Shown: positions 1 through 7,030 of the stretch, piece by piece
Numbering within the stretch: position 1 is the first letter of the stretch
Layout of the letters: each line of letters starts with the position of its first letter
NCBI GenBank assembly: GCA_030618475.1
Contig: JAUXDG010000034.1
Location: 1 to 16,462 of the forward strand
Source: Gammaproteobacteria bacterium
GTDB taxonomy: Bacteria > Pseudomonadota > Gammaproteobacteria > DSM-19610
Direction: 5' to 3'
Length of the DNA: 16,462 nt
Translations under genes and position numbers: made by a program
The notes under the pieces: generated by a model
Seen by the model: the letters and a program-made list of their open reading frames with translations, nothing else
Told to the model about the DNA's origin: nothing
The model's database searches: none

Positions 1-233
1 TGCTGCACTTCACCCACCAATGCCCCAAGACTGGCCGGTTGCGGAATTGCAGCAAGAGCATCCACGACGCTTTGACTGGCAAAGTCCCCTGCTGCATGGC
101 CACCCATGCCATCGGCTACCGCCCAGATACCGCGCCCAGCCAACTCCAGGCAGGCGTCCTCGTTAAGCTTTCTCACCATGCCCACGTGTGTCCTGGAAGC
201 CGATGACCAGTGCAGGGTTGTTATGTCTGACAT
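1..233 (-). CDS. PP2C-family serine/threonine protein phosphatase, N-terminal part (runs off the window)
   Basis: Only the first 77 codons are present; the gene continues beyond base 1. The ATG at 233-231 opens a frame reading MSDITTLHWSSASRTHVGMV, followed by RKLNEDA and then ADGMGGHAAGDFAS. These are the first two conserved PP2C (PPM) motifs: the Asp of NEDA and the Asp and Gly of ADGMGG help bind the two catalytic metal ions. The family dephosphorylates Ser/Thr residues in the cytoplasm. In proteobacteria such short forms (Stp1/PppA type) usually sit with a Ser/Thr kinase or type VI secretion genes, but the neighbours lie outside the window, so I cannot assign a pathway. A weak AAGAG Shine-Dalgarno precedes the ATG, and a promoter candidate lies 45-75 bases upstream. 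Confidence 0.8.
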   Translation of the reverse strand, partial: MSDITTLHWSSASRTHVGMVRKLNEDACLELAGRGIWAVADGMGGHAAGDFASQSVVDALAAIPQPASLGALVGEVQ

Positions 234-277
234 GATTCTCTTAGCCAATCTCTTAGAAATTCTTAGTACACTCTACG

Positions 278-306
278 AATATAGCTGCTGCACACAAATT
301 TGACAG
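278..306 (-). promoter_or_regulatory. Candidate sigma-70 promoter for the PP2C phosphatase gene
   Basis: On the minus strand, CTGTCA (306-301) is followed after 17 bases by TATATT (283-278). This gives 4/6 and 5/6 matches to the -35 and -10 consensus with ideal spacing. The predicted start, near 271, would give a leader of about 38 nt before the ATG at 233. The call rests on sequence match only. Confidence 0.35.
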
Positions 307-432
307 AGAACCGGCCGAATAACATTGGATGACTGTGCCTGCCATAAATATACTCGTCAATTCATGTGGTTACATTTCCAGTGCAACAACCTGTTGTCAC
401 TGATGCCGTGGGGGGCCGGTGGTTCACTTTGC

Positions 433-1227
433 CTAGAAGCTGTAGGTCAGCACCAGGCCCGCTTTAAACTGGTTTCTGCTACCCTCACTGTCGACAATCG
501 GACTGTCCTCGGCATCACCGGTCATACGATGGTAGTTGAACCAGCTGATAAGCCCCCATACCGGAGTGAAACTGTAGTCAACGGAAATACCCAGCCCGAA
601 GTCCTTGATACCGGCATCGGCCTCGTAAAAGGGCAGGCCGCTGCGTACCGAATCACTGCCATCGATGCCGAAATACTCGTCCATGTAGTTATCATCGACG
701 TAGGAAACACTCATGCTGTAGATAATACCCAGCCTGCTGGTGACTTCCTGCTTGAAACCGCCTGTCAGGTCACCGATAAAGCCGTCATAAGTATCAGAGA
801 TATCGAATGACAGGCCCAGGGTCGCAAACAATGAACCTGACTGATAGGATAAAAAGCCACCTGCCTCGTATGCCCAGTCAATATCGTCCATCTTATCGAC
901 CCGGGAGTTGTCGACATCATCGCGCCGATAACGGACACCCAGCGTCGGTCCCATTTCCCAGTTCGAATAGCTGACCAGGTTAAGTGCCAGTCGCGCGGAA
1001 CGGGCAGCGTCAGTACCACGATCGAGTGCGATGTAACGACCACCGCTGAAGTTATACTGCCCCAACAAAACCGGTGAGGCCTCATAATCTTCGCCACCTT
1101 CATAATCCGGTGTCACGGAGACACCGGCTCCGATGAAACCACCGCCGTTTTCTGCGCCATGGCTTGCCGCCATTGTCAGCGCCGACGCGAGGATCCCGAG
1201 GACAAAGGCTGGCTTTACATCCATCAT
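433..1227 (-). CDS. MipA/OmpV family outer-membrane beta-barrel protein
   Basis: A 264-residue protein with a signal peptide (about residues 1-24: MMDVKPA, hydrophobic LGILASALTMAA, then SHGAE). The rest is amphipathic beta-strand sequence with many alternating aromatic residues, ending in LTYSF; a C-terminal Phe is the usual signal for outer-membrane barrel assembly. GGGFIGAGVSVTPDYEGGED followed by repeated GGFL, LGLSFD and GLGISVDYSF segments fits the MipA/OmpV family (MltA-interacting or porin-like proteins of about 250-270 residues). Its specific role is not known from sequence: family members have been tied to murein-hydrolase scaffolding and to osmolarity or antibiotic response. Two adjacent ATGs occur; AGGAG at 1239-1235 lies 7 bases before the first and supports it. 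The gene is divergent from the amidohydrolase across a 222 bp gap. Confidence 0.8.
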   Translation of the reverse strand: MMDVKPAFVLGILASALTMAASHGAENGGGFIGAGVSVTPDYEGGEDYEASPVLLGQYNFSGGRYIALDRGTDAARSARLALNLVSYSNWEMGPTLGVRYRRDDVDNSRVDKMDDIDWAYEAGGFLSYQSGSLFATLGLSFDISDTYDGFIGDLTGGFKQEVTSRLGIIYSMSVSYVDDNYMDEYFGIDGSDSVRSGLPFYEADAGIKDFGLGISVDYSFTPVWGLISWFNYHRMTGDAEDSPIVDSEGSRNQFKAGLVLTYSF

Positions 1228-1449
1228 TTTCGCTCTCCTGTTCCGACCATTGTTATTTTTAGCGCAGGCTGTACGTTGGCAGCAAGCTTACTTGAACAAT
1301 AGTAACAACAGTACAGGACAGCACACCAGACGAAAGCTAATGGCCAACTGCGACTTGCCGACAAACCAGACCGGCGCGTACCATTCCCCCGGGTCCACTG
1401 ACACACTCGACGCCGTTTACCCTCCCGCAGTTATTTTGAGATTCTGTGT
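1228..1449. other. Divergent intergenic region between the mipA-like gene and the amidohydrolase gene
   Basis: The 222 bp hold the 5' signals of both divergent genes. The clear element is the AGGAG Shine-Dalgarno for the leftward gene at 1235-1239. The rightward gene has only a weak GAG-type site before its ATG at 1450. A weak leftward promoter possibility (TTGCTG, about 18 bases, TAAAAA) lies near 1258-1290, but I do not call it. No gene is visible here. Confidence 0.4.
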
Positions 1450-2541
1450 ATGAAACGATTACTGGTACTACTGTCGCTGATCGTTACCACGCTGAGTGGT
1501 GTTGCAGCGATACATTCCAACGATCTGGGCGAACTCGATCCCGGTACGGGAAAATCCATTATTGATATGCACGTCCACGTTGCCGGCCTCGGCTACGGTG
1601 ACAGCGGATGTTTCATCAATGAAGGCATGCGCAACAATATCCGTTTCCCCTTCTATCTGTGGGCCATGGACGTCAGCGAGGAGGAACTGGAGAAACACGG
1701 GGACCGCGTCATGCTCGACAAGCTGAGCAGCAGAATCACAGCCTCGGAAACGGTTGACAAGGCGGTGATTCTCGCCATGGACGGCTATGTCACTGAGGCA
1801 GGGATACTCGATAAGGATCAAACCCAGATCTATGTACCCAATGACTATGTCGCCAGGGAAACGGCGCGTTTTGACAACCTGATCTATGGCGCCAGCATTA
1901 ACCCCAACCGCAAGGACGCCATCGAACGCCTGCGTGCCGCCCGGCGTGATGGTGCGGTATTGTTGAAATGGATTCCGTCCATTATGAATATCGATCCTGC
2001 TGACCCCCGGCACATCCCTTTTTACCGGGTCATGGCAGAACTGGGAATCCCCCTGCTGACTCACACCGGCATGGAAAAATCTTTCGCCAATGCCCGCGAC
2101 GCGCTTGCCGACCCGCTGCGGCTCAGCTTACCCCTGGAGCAGGGCGTTACCGTCATCGCCGCGCATATTGCCACCACCGGGGAAAGCGAAGGGCAGGATA
2201 ACTTCGAGCGCATACTGCCCCTGTTTGCACAATATTCGAATCTTTACGTGGATATTTCCAGCCTCACCCAGCTCAACAAACTGGGTTATCTGGCGCGTGC
2301 ACTTGAAGTGGAGGGACTCACGGACCGCATGCTCTACGGCACCGACTGGCCATTGCAGTTCTTTCCCCTGATTTCATCCTGGTATCATCTGAATCACGTC
2401 GGCGTTGAAAGTGCCTGGCAGGTAAGCGGTATCGCCAACAAGTGGGACCAGGATGTCGCGCTGAAAGTGGCCTTTGGCGTACCCGGGGATGTCTTCCGCC
2501 GCGCCGGAACGCTGTTAAAGATCGTACAGGAGGGAAGATAG
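1450..2541 (+). CDS. Secreted amidohydrolase-family (amidohydrolase 2, TIM-barrel) metal-dependent hydrolase
   Basis: A 363-residue protein. Residues 1-20 (MKRLLVLLSLIVTTLSGVAA) form a clear Sec signal peptide with an Ala-x-Ala-like end, so the enzyme probably acts in the periplasm or outside the cell. The mature part carries the amidohydrolase superfamily metal sites in order: DMHVHV (H41, H43), LLKWIPS (K173), LLTHTG (H205), IAAHIATTG (H239) and YGTDWP (D299). This pattern resembles PF04909-type hydrolases/decarboxylases. The substrate cannot be read from sequence; most family members are cytoplasmic, so the export signal is notable. It stands alone, converging on a PilZ gene with a 10 bp gap, and its start is ATG at 1450 with a weak ribosome site. 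GTGKSII near residue 33 resembles a P-loop by chance and is not in a nucleotide-binding fold. Confidence 0.8.
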   Translation: MKRLLVLLSLIVTTLSGVAAIHSNDLGELDPGTGKSIIDMHVHVAGLGYGDSGCFINEGMRNNIRFPFYLWAMDVSEEELEKHGDRVMLDKLSSRITASETVDKAVILAMDGYVTEAGILDKDQTQIYVPNDYVARETARFDNLIYGASINPNRKDAIERLRAARRDGAVLLKWIPSIMNIDPADPRHIPFYRVMAELGIPLLTHTGMEKSFANARDALADPLRLSLPLEQGVTVIAAHIATTGESEGQDNFERILPLFAQYSNLYVDISSLTQLNKLGYLARALEVEGLTDRMLYGTDWPLQFFPLISSWYHLNHVGVESAWQVSGIANKWDQDVALKVAFGVPGDVFRRAGTLLKIVQEGR

Positions 2542-2551
2542 AGCGTAAAAA

Positions 2552-2935
2552 CTAAGCAGTCAACCGATCCTGTATTAATCCGTAACTATTCCGTTGGACG
2601 CGACTTGTTTTGTCATTATTGCGCTGATAGAACATCAGGTCCCTGATAATCCAGTCGGTGGTGAAATCATGCCTGGCGAATTCCAGTGCAATTTTACCCT
2701 GTCCTGGGCGAACCACCCGCGCGTAGATTTTCCGGTACAGGGTTTCCTCGCCTGTCCATATTTTGAAATTCAGAATGACCGATCGTTGCCGTGGTGGAAG
2801 CTCACCTTCGCACAATACAATGGAAACACCTGTGCAGCTGATATTCTCCGCATAACCGTAGCAGCGATTTGCACCCGGATGGGCTATTTCGATATCGACC
2901 TGAATCTTATTGCGTTTTGCTGTTCTTTTTTCCAC
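2552..2935 (-). CDS. PilZ-domain protein with intact c-di-GMP-binding motif
   Basis: A 127-residue single-domain protein. It begins MEKRTAKRNKI, where R4-TAK-R8 gives the RxxxR motif, and then has ENISCTGVSI, giving the (D/N)xSxxG motif at about residues 32-37. Both motifs of a c-di-GMP-binding PilZ domain are therefore present, and the following beta strands (VILNFKIW, IYARVVR, KIALEFARHD) fit. It is probably a cytoplasmic c-di-GMP receptor; the partner or output cannot be inferred. The GTG start at 2935 is forced: an in-frame TGA lies two codons upstream and no ATG follows early. AAGG about 11 bases upstream is a weak ribosome site. A promoter candidate lies at 3000-3029, so it need not depend on tatD. 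Confidence 0.82.
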   Translation of the reverse strand: MEKRTAKRNKIQVDIEIAHPGANRCYGYAENISCTGVSIVLCEGELPPRQRSVILNFKIWTGEETLYRKIYARVVRPGQGKIALEFARHDFTTDWIIRDLMFYQRNNDKTSRVQRNSYGLIQDRLTA

Positions 2936-2999
2936 TTTTCATTCAACCTTTGGCAGATTCTTTGAGCGGACTTCGTTGCGAAATGCCCGGCTCATACAG

Positions 3000-3029
3000 A
3001 ATATAGCAGAAGCAGAATATTTCTGTCTG
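3000..3029 (-). promoter_or_regulatory. Candidate extended -10 promoter for the PilZ gene at 2552-2935
   Basis: On the minus strand, CAGACA (3029-3024, 4/6 to consensus) is followed after 18 bases by TATATT (3005-3000, 5/6). TGC immediately precedes it, making a TGnTATATT extended -10. Within the spacer is a 13 bp palindrome CAGAA-3 bases-TTCTG (3013-3025), a possible operator. The leader to the GTG start would be about 58 nt. Confidence 0.38.
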
Positions 3030-3079
3030 TGCGCTGCTTCACAAATCAGCGGCCGCAACAGTGCCGACTTTATTGCCAC

Positions 3080-3850
3080 TCAACGAGCCCCGGGGAACAG
3101 CTGATAAAAATTCTCTGTTGTATACGATGCCGTCTGCTCCAGTGATTCACCACGCAACTCGGCAATATGCTCTGCAACATAACGAACATAAGCCGGTTGA
3201 TTGGACTTGCCACGTCTGGGGACCGGTGCCAGGTAGGGGGAATCGGTTTCCACCAGCATGCGGTCTGCCGGCATTTTGCGCGCAACATCTTTCAGTTGTT
3301 GCGCATTTTTAAACGTCACAATACCGGAAAAGGAGATATGGAAATTCATGTCCATGGCAGCTCTTGCCATATCCCAGTCTTCGGTAAAACAGTGCAAGAC
3401 ACCGCCCACCTCACTGGCGTGCTCCTCCTTGAGGAGGCTCAGGGTGTCCTGTTTAGCCGCGCGGGTATGAACGATCAGGGGCTTGCCAACTGTTCTGGCC
3501 GCGCGGATATGACGGCGGAAGCGCTGCCGCTGCCATTCAACATCACCTTCGATCCGAAAATAATCGAGGCCGGTCTCGCCAACCGCCACGATCCTGTCCT
3601 GTTGCGCCAGCCCGGCGAGCTGCTGCTCGTCCGGATCCTCTACATTCGTTCCGTCGGGGTGGACGCCTACCGAAGCCGATATCTGTGCGTAAGGTTCAAT
3701 CAGCTCCATCATCGGCGCAAATCGCTCCAGGCTGACCGAGACGCACAACATGTGTTCAATGCCCTGTTGTCCGGCTTCAGCCAGTACGTCGCTAATGGAT
3801 TGCTGTTCCGGACACAGCATATCGAGATGGCAATGGGAATCGACCAGCAT
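3080..3850 (-). CDS. tatD: TatD-family metal-dependent deoxyribonuclease
   Basis: A 256-residue TIM-barrel hydrolase of the TatD/YcfH type. Metal-site residues are all present: SHCHLD (H6, H8), GETGLDYF (E92), IVHTRAA (H128), LHCFTED (H153) and ETDSPYLAP (D203). TatD-type proteins are 3'-5' exonucleases implicated in DNA repair and RNA/DNA turnover in the cytoplasm. The gene follows pilZ with a 5-base gap, the order seen downstream of holB in pseudomonads, and is probably the last gene of that run since a promoter candidate for the next gene follows it. It could be called ycfH; the paralogue cannot be settled without comparison to the rest of the genome. ATG at 3850. Confidence 0.88.
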   Translation of the reverse strand: MLVDSHCHLDMLCPEQQSISDVLAEAGQQGIEHMLCVSVSLERFAPMMELIEPYAQISASVGVHPDGTNVEDPDEQQLAGLAQQDRIVAVGETGLDYFRIEGDVEWQRQRFRRHIRAARTVGKPLIVHTRAAKQDTLSLLKEEHASEVGGVLHCFTEDWDMARAAMDMNFHISFSGIVTFKNAQQLKDVARKMPADRMLVETDSPYLAPVPRRGKSNQPAYVRYVAEHIAELRGESLEQTASYTTENFYQLFPGAR

Positions 3851-3855
3851 GCTTT

Positions 3856-4215
3856 CTACATGGTATGAGTCGGACGCTCTGCCGATACTGCACCGGCGAG
3901 GTAGGTTTCAATTTTTTTCTGGGCAGTGCCGCCATCCTGAGAACTGAACTGCACACCGACACCGGCAGCACGGGCCCCTTGTGCCCCTTTGGGCGTAATC
4001 CAGATGATCTTGCCGGCGACCGGAATTTTTTCCGCTTCACCCATGAGGCTGAGCAGCATAAAAACTTCGTCACCCAGCTGGTAGCTTTTGTTGGTGGGAA
4101 TGAACAGTCCACCGTTCTTAACAAACGGCATATAAGCTGCGTACAGCGCACTTTTATCTTTGATGGTTAGCGACAGTATGCCCTGCCGCGCTCCGCCACC
4201 TGCTTTCATCGTCAT
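3856..4215 (-). CDS. pilZ: Type IV pilus assembly protein PilZ
   Basis: A 119-residue protein matching the pilus-biogenesis PilZ of pseudomonads and xanthomonads in length and wording: GARQGILSLTIKDKSALYAA, then AYMPFVKNGGLFIPTNK, QLGDEVF, IPVAGKIIWITPKGAQG and GVGVQF. It lacks the RxxxR motif (reads RQGI) and is of the class that does not bind c-di-GMP but is needed for pilus extension, acting through PilB/FimX in known systems. It lies 9 bases after holB and 5 bases before tatD, so it is probably in the holB operon. Start taken as ATG at 4215; the second ATG, two codons in, is equally possible. Confidence 0.88.
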   Translation of the reverse strand: MTMKAGGGARQGILSLTIKDKSALYAAYMPFVKNGGLFIPTNKSYQLGDEVFMLLSLMGEAEKIPVAGKIIWITPKGAQGARAAGVGVQFSSQDGGTAQKKIETYLAGAVSAERPTHTM

Positions 4216-4224
4216 ATCGATTGG

Positions 4225-5220
4225 TTACCTGCTACCCACCCTGGTCCGGTATGAAGCCAGATCAGCCAGTTTTGCCCAGAAAATCAGCAAATCCTCCAGA
4301 ATCAACTGCCGGTTCAGACCAGAGCCCAGGCTATTCAATGCATTAGAAACCTTGTCTGATAAGTCAAATAACTGGCGACAGTCTACAGTTTCTACAATTC
4401 TCTGCAACTTTTGCGCCACCTCAGGCTCAAGCGGGGGCTGCCCCCCCTGTTGCCAGCGAATCATATCCTCTAACCAGGCACGCCACCAACCGAGGGATTG
4501 CCGCTCGCTTTCCCCCATCCACCCCTTCGCAGTCTCGACAGGGTCCAGGCTGCCCTGAAATACGGCCACCAGCTGCTGCAGTCGCTGATCGCGAGTTCCG
4601 ACGGAATCCGTTTCAGCCAGCTGCCGCGCCTTCAGCGGCGCACCATTCGCCAGCTTCAGATAAAGAATTGCCTGCCCGCTTTCCATGCCGGTATCCTGCA
4701 GCCACTGTTGTGCCATCAATGCATCAGGTACCGCGACCTGCAGTTGCTGGCAACGACTTCGAATGGTGGCCGGCAAACGCCCTGGCAGTGCTGTCAACAG
4801 CACCAGCAAGGTGTTATCGGTAGGTTCTTCGAGAGTTTTAAGCAGACTGTTGGCTGCATTTCTATTCATGGCATCAGCCGGCTGGATGATTGCCACCTTG
4901 TAACGACCGGCATGACTGGTCATAAAAAGCTGGCCAGTCAGTGCACGCACCTGGTCGACTTTGATGGCTTTGCCCACCTCTTCCGGCACCAGCCATAACA
5001 GGTCGGGATGGCTGCCGGCCTGCAACCAGCCACACGCCGCGCACTGACCACAGGGCTGCCCATCGGCAGCCACTTGTTGGCAGAGCAAGCTATGCGCGAG
5101 CTGCTCGGCCAGCGCCCGCTTGCCGACCCCCTCCTGCCCGCTGATCAACAAGGCGTGCGGCAGACGCCCCTGCACGCGCGTCCTGTTCAGACGCTCCCGG
5201 TATTGCTGCAACCATTCCAA
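4225..5220 (-). CDS. holB: DNA polymerase III delta-prime subunit
   Basis: A 331-residue clamp-loader subunit. It shows the P-loop-like SGQEGVGKRAL (about residues 27-37), four zinc-binding cysteines C47, C57, C60 and C63 in LLC...CGQCAACGW, the conserved sensor region with NSLLKTLEEP, and an SRC motif (TIRSRCQQL). HolB works with HolA and DnaX to load the beta clamp at replication forks. The only start in this frame near the family's N-terminus is TTG at 5220; an in-frame TAA lies at 5242-5244. AGGGG sits about 13 bases upstream, a poor spacing. The repeat at 5248-5357 lies directly upstream, so the native start region may have been altered by its insertion. Confidence 0.9.
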   Translation of the reverse strand: MEWLQQYRERLNRTRVQGRLPHALLISGQEGVGKRALAEQLAHSLLCQQVAADGQPCGQCAACGWLQAGSHPDLLWLVPEEVGKAIKVDQVRALTGQLFMTSHAGRYKVAIIQPADAMNRNAANSLLKTLEEPTDNTLLVLLTALPGRLPATIRSRCQQLQVAVPDALMAQQWLQDTGMESGQAILYLKLANGAPLKARQLAETDSVGTRDQRLQQLVAVFQGSLDPVETAKGWMGESERQSLGWWRAWLEDMIRWQQGGQPPLEPEVAQKLQRIVETVDCRQLFDLSDKVSNALNSLGSGLNRQLILEDLLIFWAKLADLASYRTRVGSR

Positions 5221-5247
5221 TTTTACAATTCTTCCCCTAATTTAAGT

Positions 5248-5357
5248 ATCTTCAAGGGGTCAGAGTACTTGAAATCTCCTCTGAATAATTCCTAGAATTT
5301 CAAGTACTCTGACCCCTTGAAGATGCTCTGACCCCTTGAAGATGGACCCCTTGAAGA
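5248..5357. repeat. Palindromic intergenic repeat (GGGTCAGAGTACTTGAAAT family), copy 1, at the tmk/holB junction
   Basis: A perfect 28 bp inverted repeat has arms at 5248-5275 and 5297-5324, reading ATCTTCAAGGGGTCAGAGTA... and its complement, around a 21-base centre. To its right are two more partial direct copies of GACCCCTTGAAGA, giving starts at 5311, 5330 and 5345. A related copy with a similar centre (shared CTCTGAATA) lies at 16357-16462. Such GGGTCAGAGTAC palindromes resemble, from memory, the REP-type elements mobilised by REP-associated tyrosine transposases (RAYT). No transposase is in the window. The element supplies the stop codon and last codons of tmk and lies a few bases from holB. 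Confidence 0.85.
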
Positions 5358-5996
5358 TGTAATCAGCTCTTCTATAACATCATCCAGTTGCTGCTGTACC
5401 TCCGCCAGTTCCTGGCCCGCGTCTATAATCCGGAAACGTTCCGGGTCCTGCCTGGCGCGTTCCAGATAAGCCTCGCGCACCTGCTCGAAAAAGATTTCCT
5501 GCTCCTGTTCAAAACGATCCAGTGCTCCGCGCTTCCCCGCGCGTTTCATGCCGAGTTCTACGGGCAGGTCGAACAACAGCGTCATATCCGGCTGAAAACC
5601 CTCCTGCACCCAGTCTTCCAGCACGCGGATACGCTTGCTGTCAATACCGCGCCCTCCACCCTGGTAGGCGTAAGTGGCATCGGTAAACCGGTCACATAAC
5701 ACCCAGCTGCCTTTGTCCAGATCCGGAAGAATGACTTGATGCAAATGCTGGGCTCGGGCCGCAAACATCAACAATAATTCGGCATCAGAACTCATACCGG
5801 CGTGGTCGGGATTCAGCAAGACCTCCCGCACTTTTTCACCCAGCGGGGTTCCACCCGGTTCCCGGCTGACGTGCAATACCACGCCTGCTTTTTGCAGGCG
5901 ACGCTGAATATATTCAAGATTGGTTGACTTGCCTGCGCCCTCACCGCCTTCAAGGGTAATAAAGCGCCCGCGGGCTTTTACCTGATGCATGCTCAA
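5292..5996 (-). CDS. tmk: Thymidylate kinase with a repeat-encoded C-terminal tail
   Basis: It phosphorylates dTMP to dTDP. Of 234 residues, the P-loop GGEGAGKS (about 17-24), REPGGT, the DRF motif (102-104) with TDATYAYQGGGRG, and the lid region GKRGALDRFE are all present. The family norm is about 210 residues, and the recognisable domain ends near DDVIEELIT (residue 213). The remaining SSRGPSSRG...EYLKF tail is encoded entirely by the palindromic repeat, which also supplies the TAG stop, so the native stop was replaced. The TTG at 5996 overlaps the mltG stop as TTGA and has AGAG 6 bases upstream; ATG at 5990 is the alternative start. The tail is probably disordered and tolerated, since the active site is intact. 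Confidence 0.92.
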   Translation of the reverse strand: MSMHQVKARGRFITLEGGEGAGKSTNLEYIQRRLQKAGVVLHVSREPGGTPLGEKVREVLLNPDHAGMSSDAELLLMFAARAQHLHQVILPDLDKGSWVLCDRFTDATYAYQGGGRGIDSKRIRVLEDWVQEGFQPDMTLLFDLPVELGMKRAGKRGALDRFEQEQEIFFEQVREAYLERARQDPERFRIIDAGQELAEVQQQLDDVIEELITSSRGPSSRGQSIFKGSEYLKF

Positions 5997-7030
5997 CGTT
6001 TTCTCTGATAGCGGTCAACGGCACGGTTGTGTTCTTTCAAGGTGCTGGAAAAGTGATGGCTGCCGTCCCCGATGGCAACAAAATATAATTCCTTGCCAGC
6101 CGCCGGATGCAATACCGCCAGTATTGCATCTTCCCCCGGCATGGCAATGGGTGTTGGCGGCAAACCAAACCGGGTATAGGTGTTATAGGGTGTATCTTCG
6201 CGTAAATCACGGAACCGGATATCACCTTTATAACTGTCACCCATCCCGTAGATAACCGTCGGATCGGTCTGCAGCTTCATGCCCTTGTTGAGACGACGCA
6301 CGAACACGCCGGCAATACGCGGGCGCTCTTCGGCTACGCCGGTCTCTTTTTCCACGATTGACGCAAGAATCAGCGCTTCGTAGGGTGATTTGAGGGGTAA
6401 ATCTGCGTCACGATCCTGCCAGCTGCGTTGCAGAAAACTCGCCATATCGAGATAGGCGCGCTGCAGAAACGCTACATCTGTCGTGCCACGCGGAAAATAA
6501 TACGTCTCGGGCATAAAACGGCCTTCCGGCTGCAGCTCAGGGTAACCGATGGCACGCATAACCACGTCACCCTCAAACTCCTCCAGCGTGTGTACAAGCA
6601 CTGGGTCCTTGCTAACACGCTGCATCATTTCCTTGAATGCTTCACCCTCGATAAGCGTTAGATCGTGTTGTATCACTTTGCCGTTGCTCAGCTGACGCAG
6701 CAGCTGCTCTGGCGTAATACCCGGCTGTAGCTGGAACTCCCCCGCCTGGATGCGCGAATCCAGACCAAGATAGCGGGCCAGCAATACCAGGTACAGGGGC
6801 TTCTCCAGCAGCTGTTTTTCTTTCAGTTCAGCTGAAATCGATTTCAGCCTGCTGCCCGGCTCAACCATAAGCGCAACACCACTTTCAGGTATTGACAGGG
6901 GATTCTGCCTGAATGCCTTGAAGTCCATTAACAACCAGGCAATCACCAGGCTAAGCGCAATAACGAGGATCCCGGAGAGACGAAAAATCATGTCGACGAG
7001 ACCACGTTTTTGTTTTTGTTGCTCGCTCAT
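5993..7030 (-). CDS. mltG: Endolytic murein transglycosylase MltG (YceG-like)
   Basis: A 345-residue protein. A short cytoplasmic N-terminus (SEQQKQKRG) is followed by one membrane segment (about residues 15-36), then a periplasmic LysM-like part (VEPGSRLKSISAELKEK) and the YceG catalytic domain. That domain contains ILASIVEKETG, in which E227 corresponds to the catalytic Glu of the E. coli enzyme, followed by the QTDPTVIYG, DTPYNTY and GLPPTPI motifs. MltG cleaves nascent glycan strands and sets their length. It overlaps pabC by ATGA at its start and tmk by TTGA at its end, so the three are probably translationally coupled. Confidence 0.93.
   Translation of the reverse strand: MSEQQKQKRGLVDMIFRLSGILVIALSLVIAWLLMDFKAFRQNPLSIPESGVALMVEPGSRLKSISAELKEKQLLEKPLYLVLLARYLGLDSRIQAGEFQLQPGITPEQLLRQLSNGKVIQHDLTLIEGEAFKEMMQRVSKDPVLVHTLEEFEGDVVMRAIGYPELQPEGRFMPETYYFPRGTTDVAFLQRAYLDMASFLQRSWQDRDADLPLKSPYEALILASIVEKETGVAEERPRIAGVFVRRLNKGMKLQTDPTVIYGMGDSYKGDIRFRDLREDTPYNTYTRFGLPPTPIAMPGEDAILAVLHPAAGKELYFVAIGDGSHHFSSTLKEHNRAVDRYQRKR

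Noticed and set aside
300..328. TTGACA on the plus strand at 300-305 as a promoter
   Set aside because: No acceptable -10 at 16-18 bases (CATTGG), and it would only transcribe antisense to the mipA-like gene. The same bases serve better as the minus-strand -35 CTGTCA.
325..810. 161-codon plus-strand open frame
   Set aside because: Lies antisense to the well-supported MipA/OmpV gene, has no recognisable motif, and no promoter or ribosome site supports it.
3167..3868. 233-codon plus-strand open frame
   Set aside because: Antisense shadow of tatD; the tatD frame carries all catalytic motifs.
5248..5357. CRISPR or tandem-repeat array at tmk/holB
   Set aside because: Units are spaced 19 and 15 bases with no unique spacers, and the core is one inverted repeat, so it is a palindromic interspersed element.
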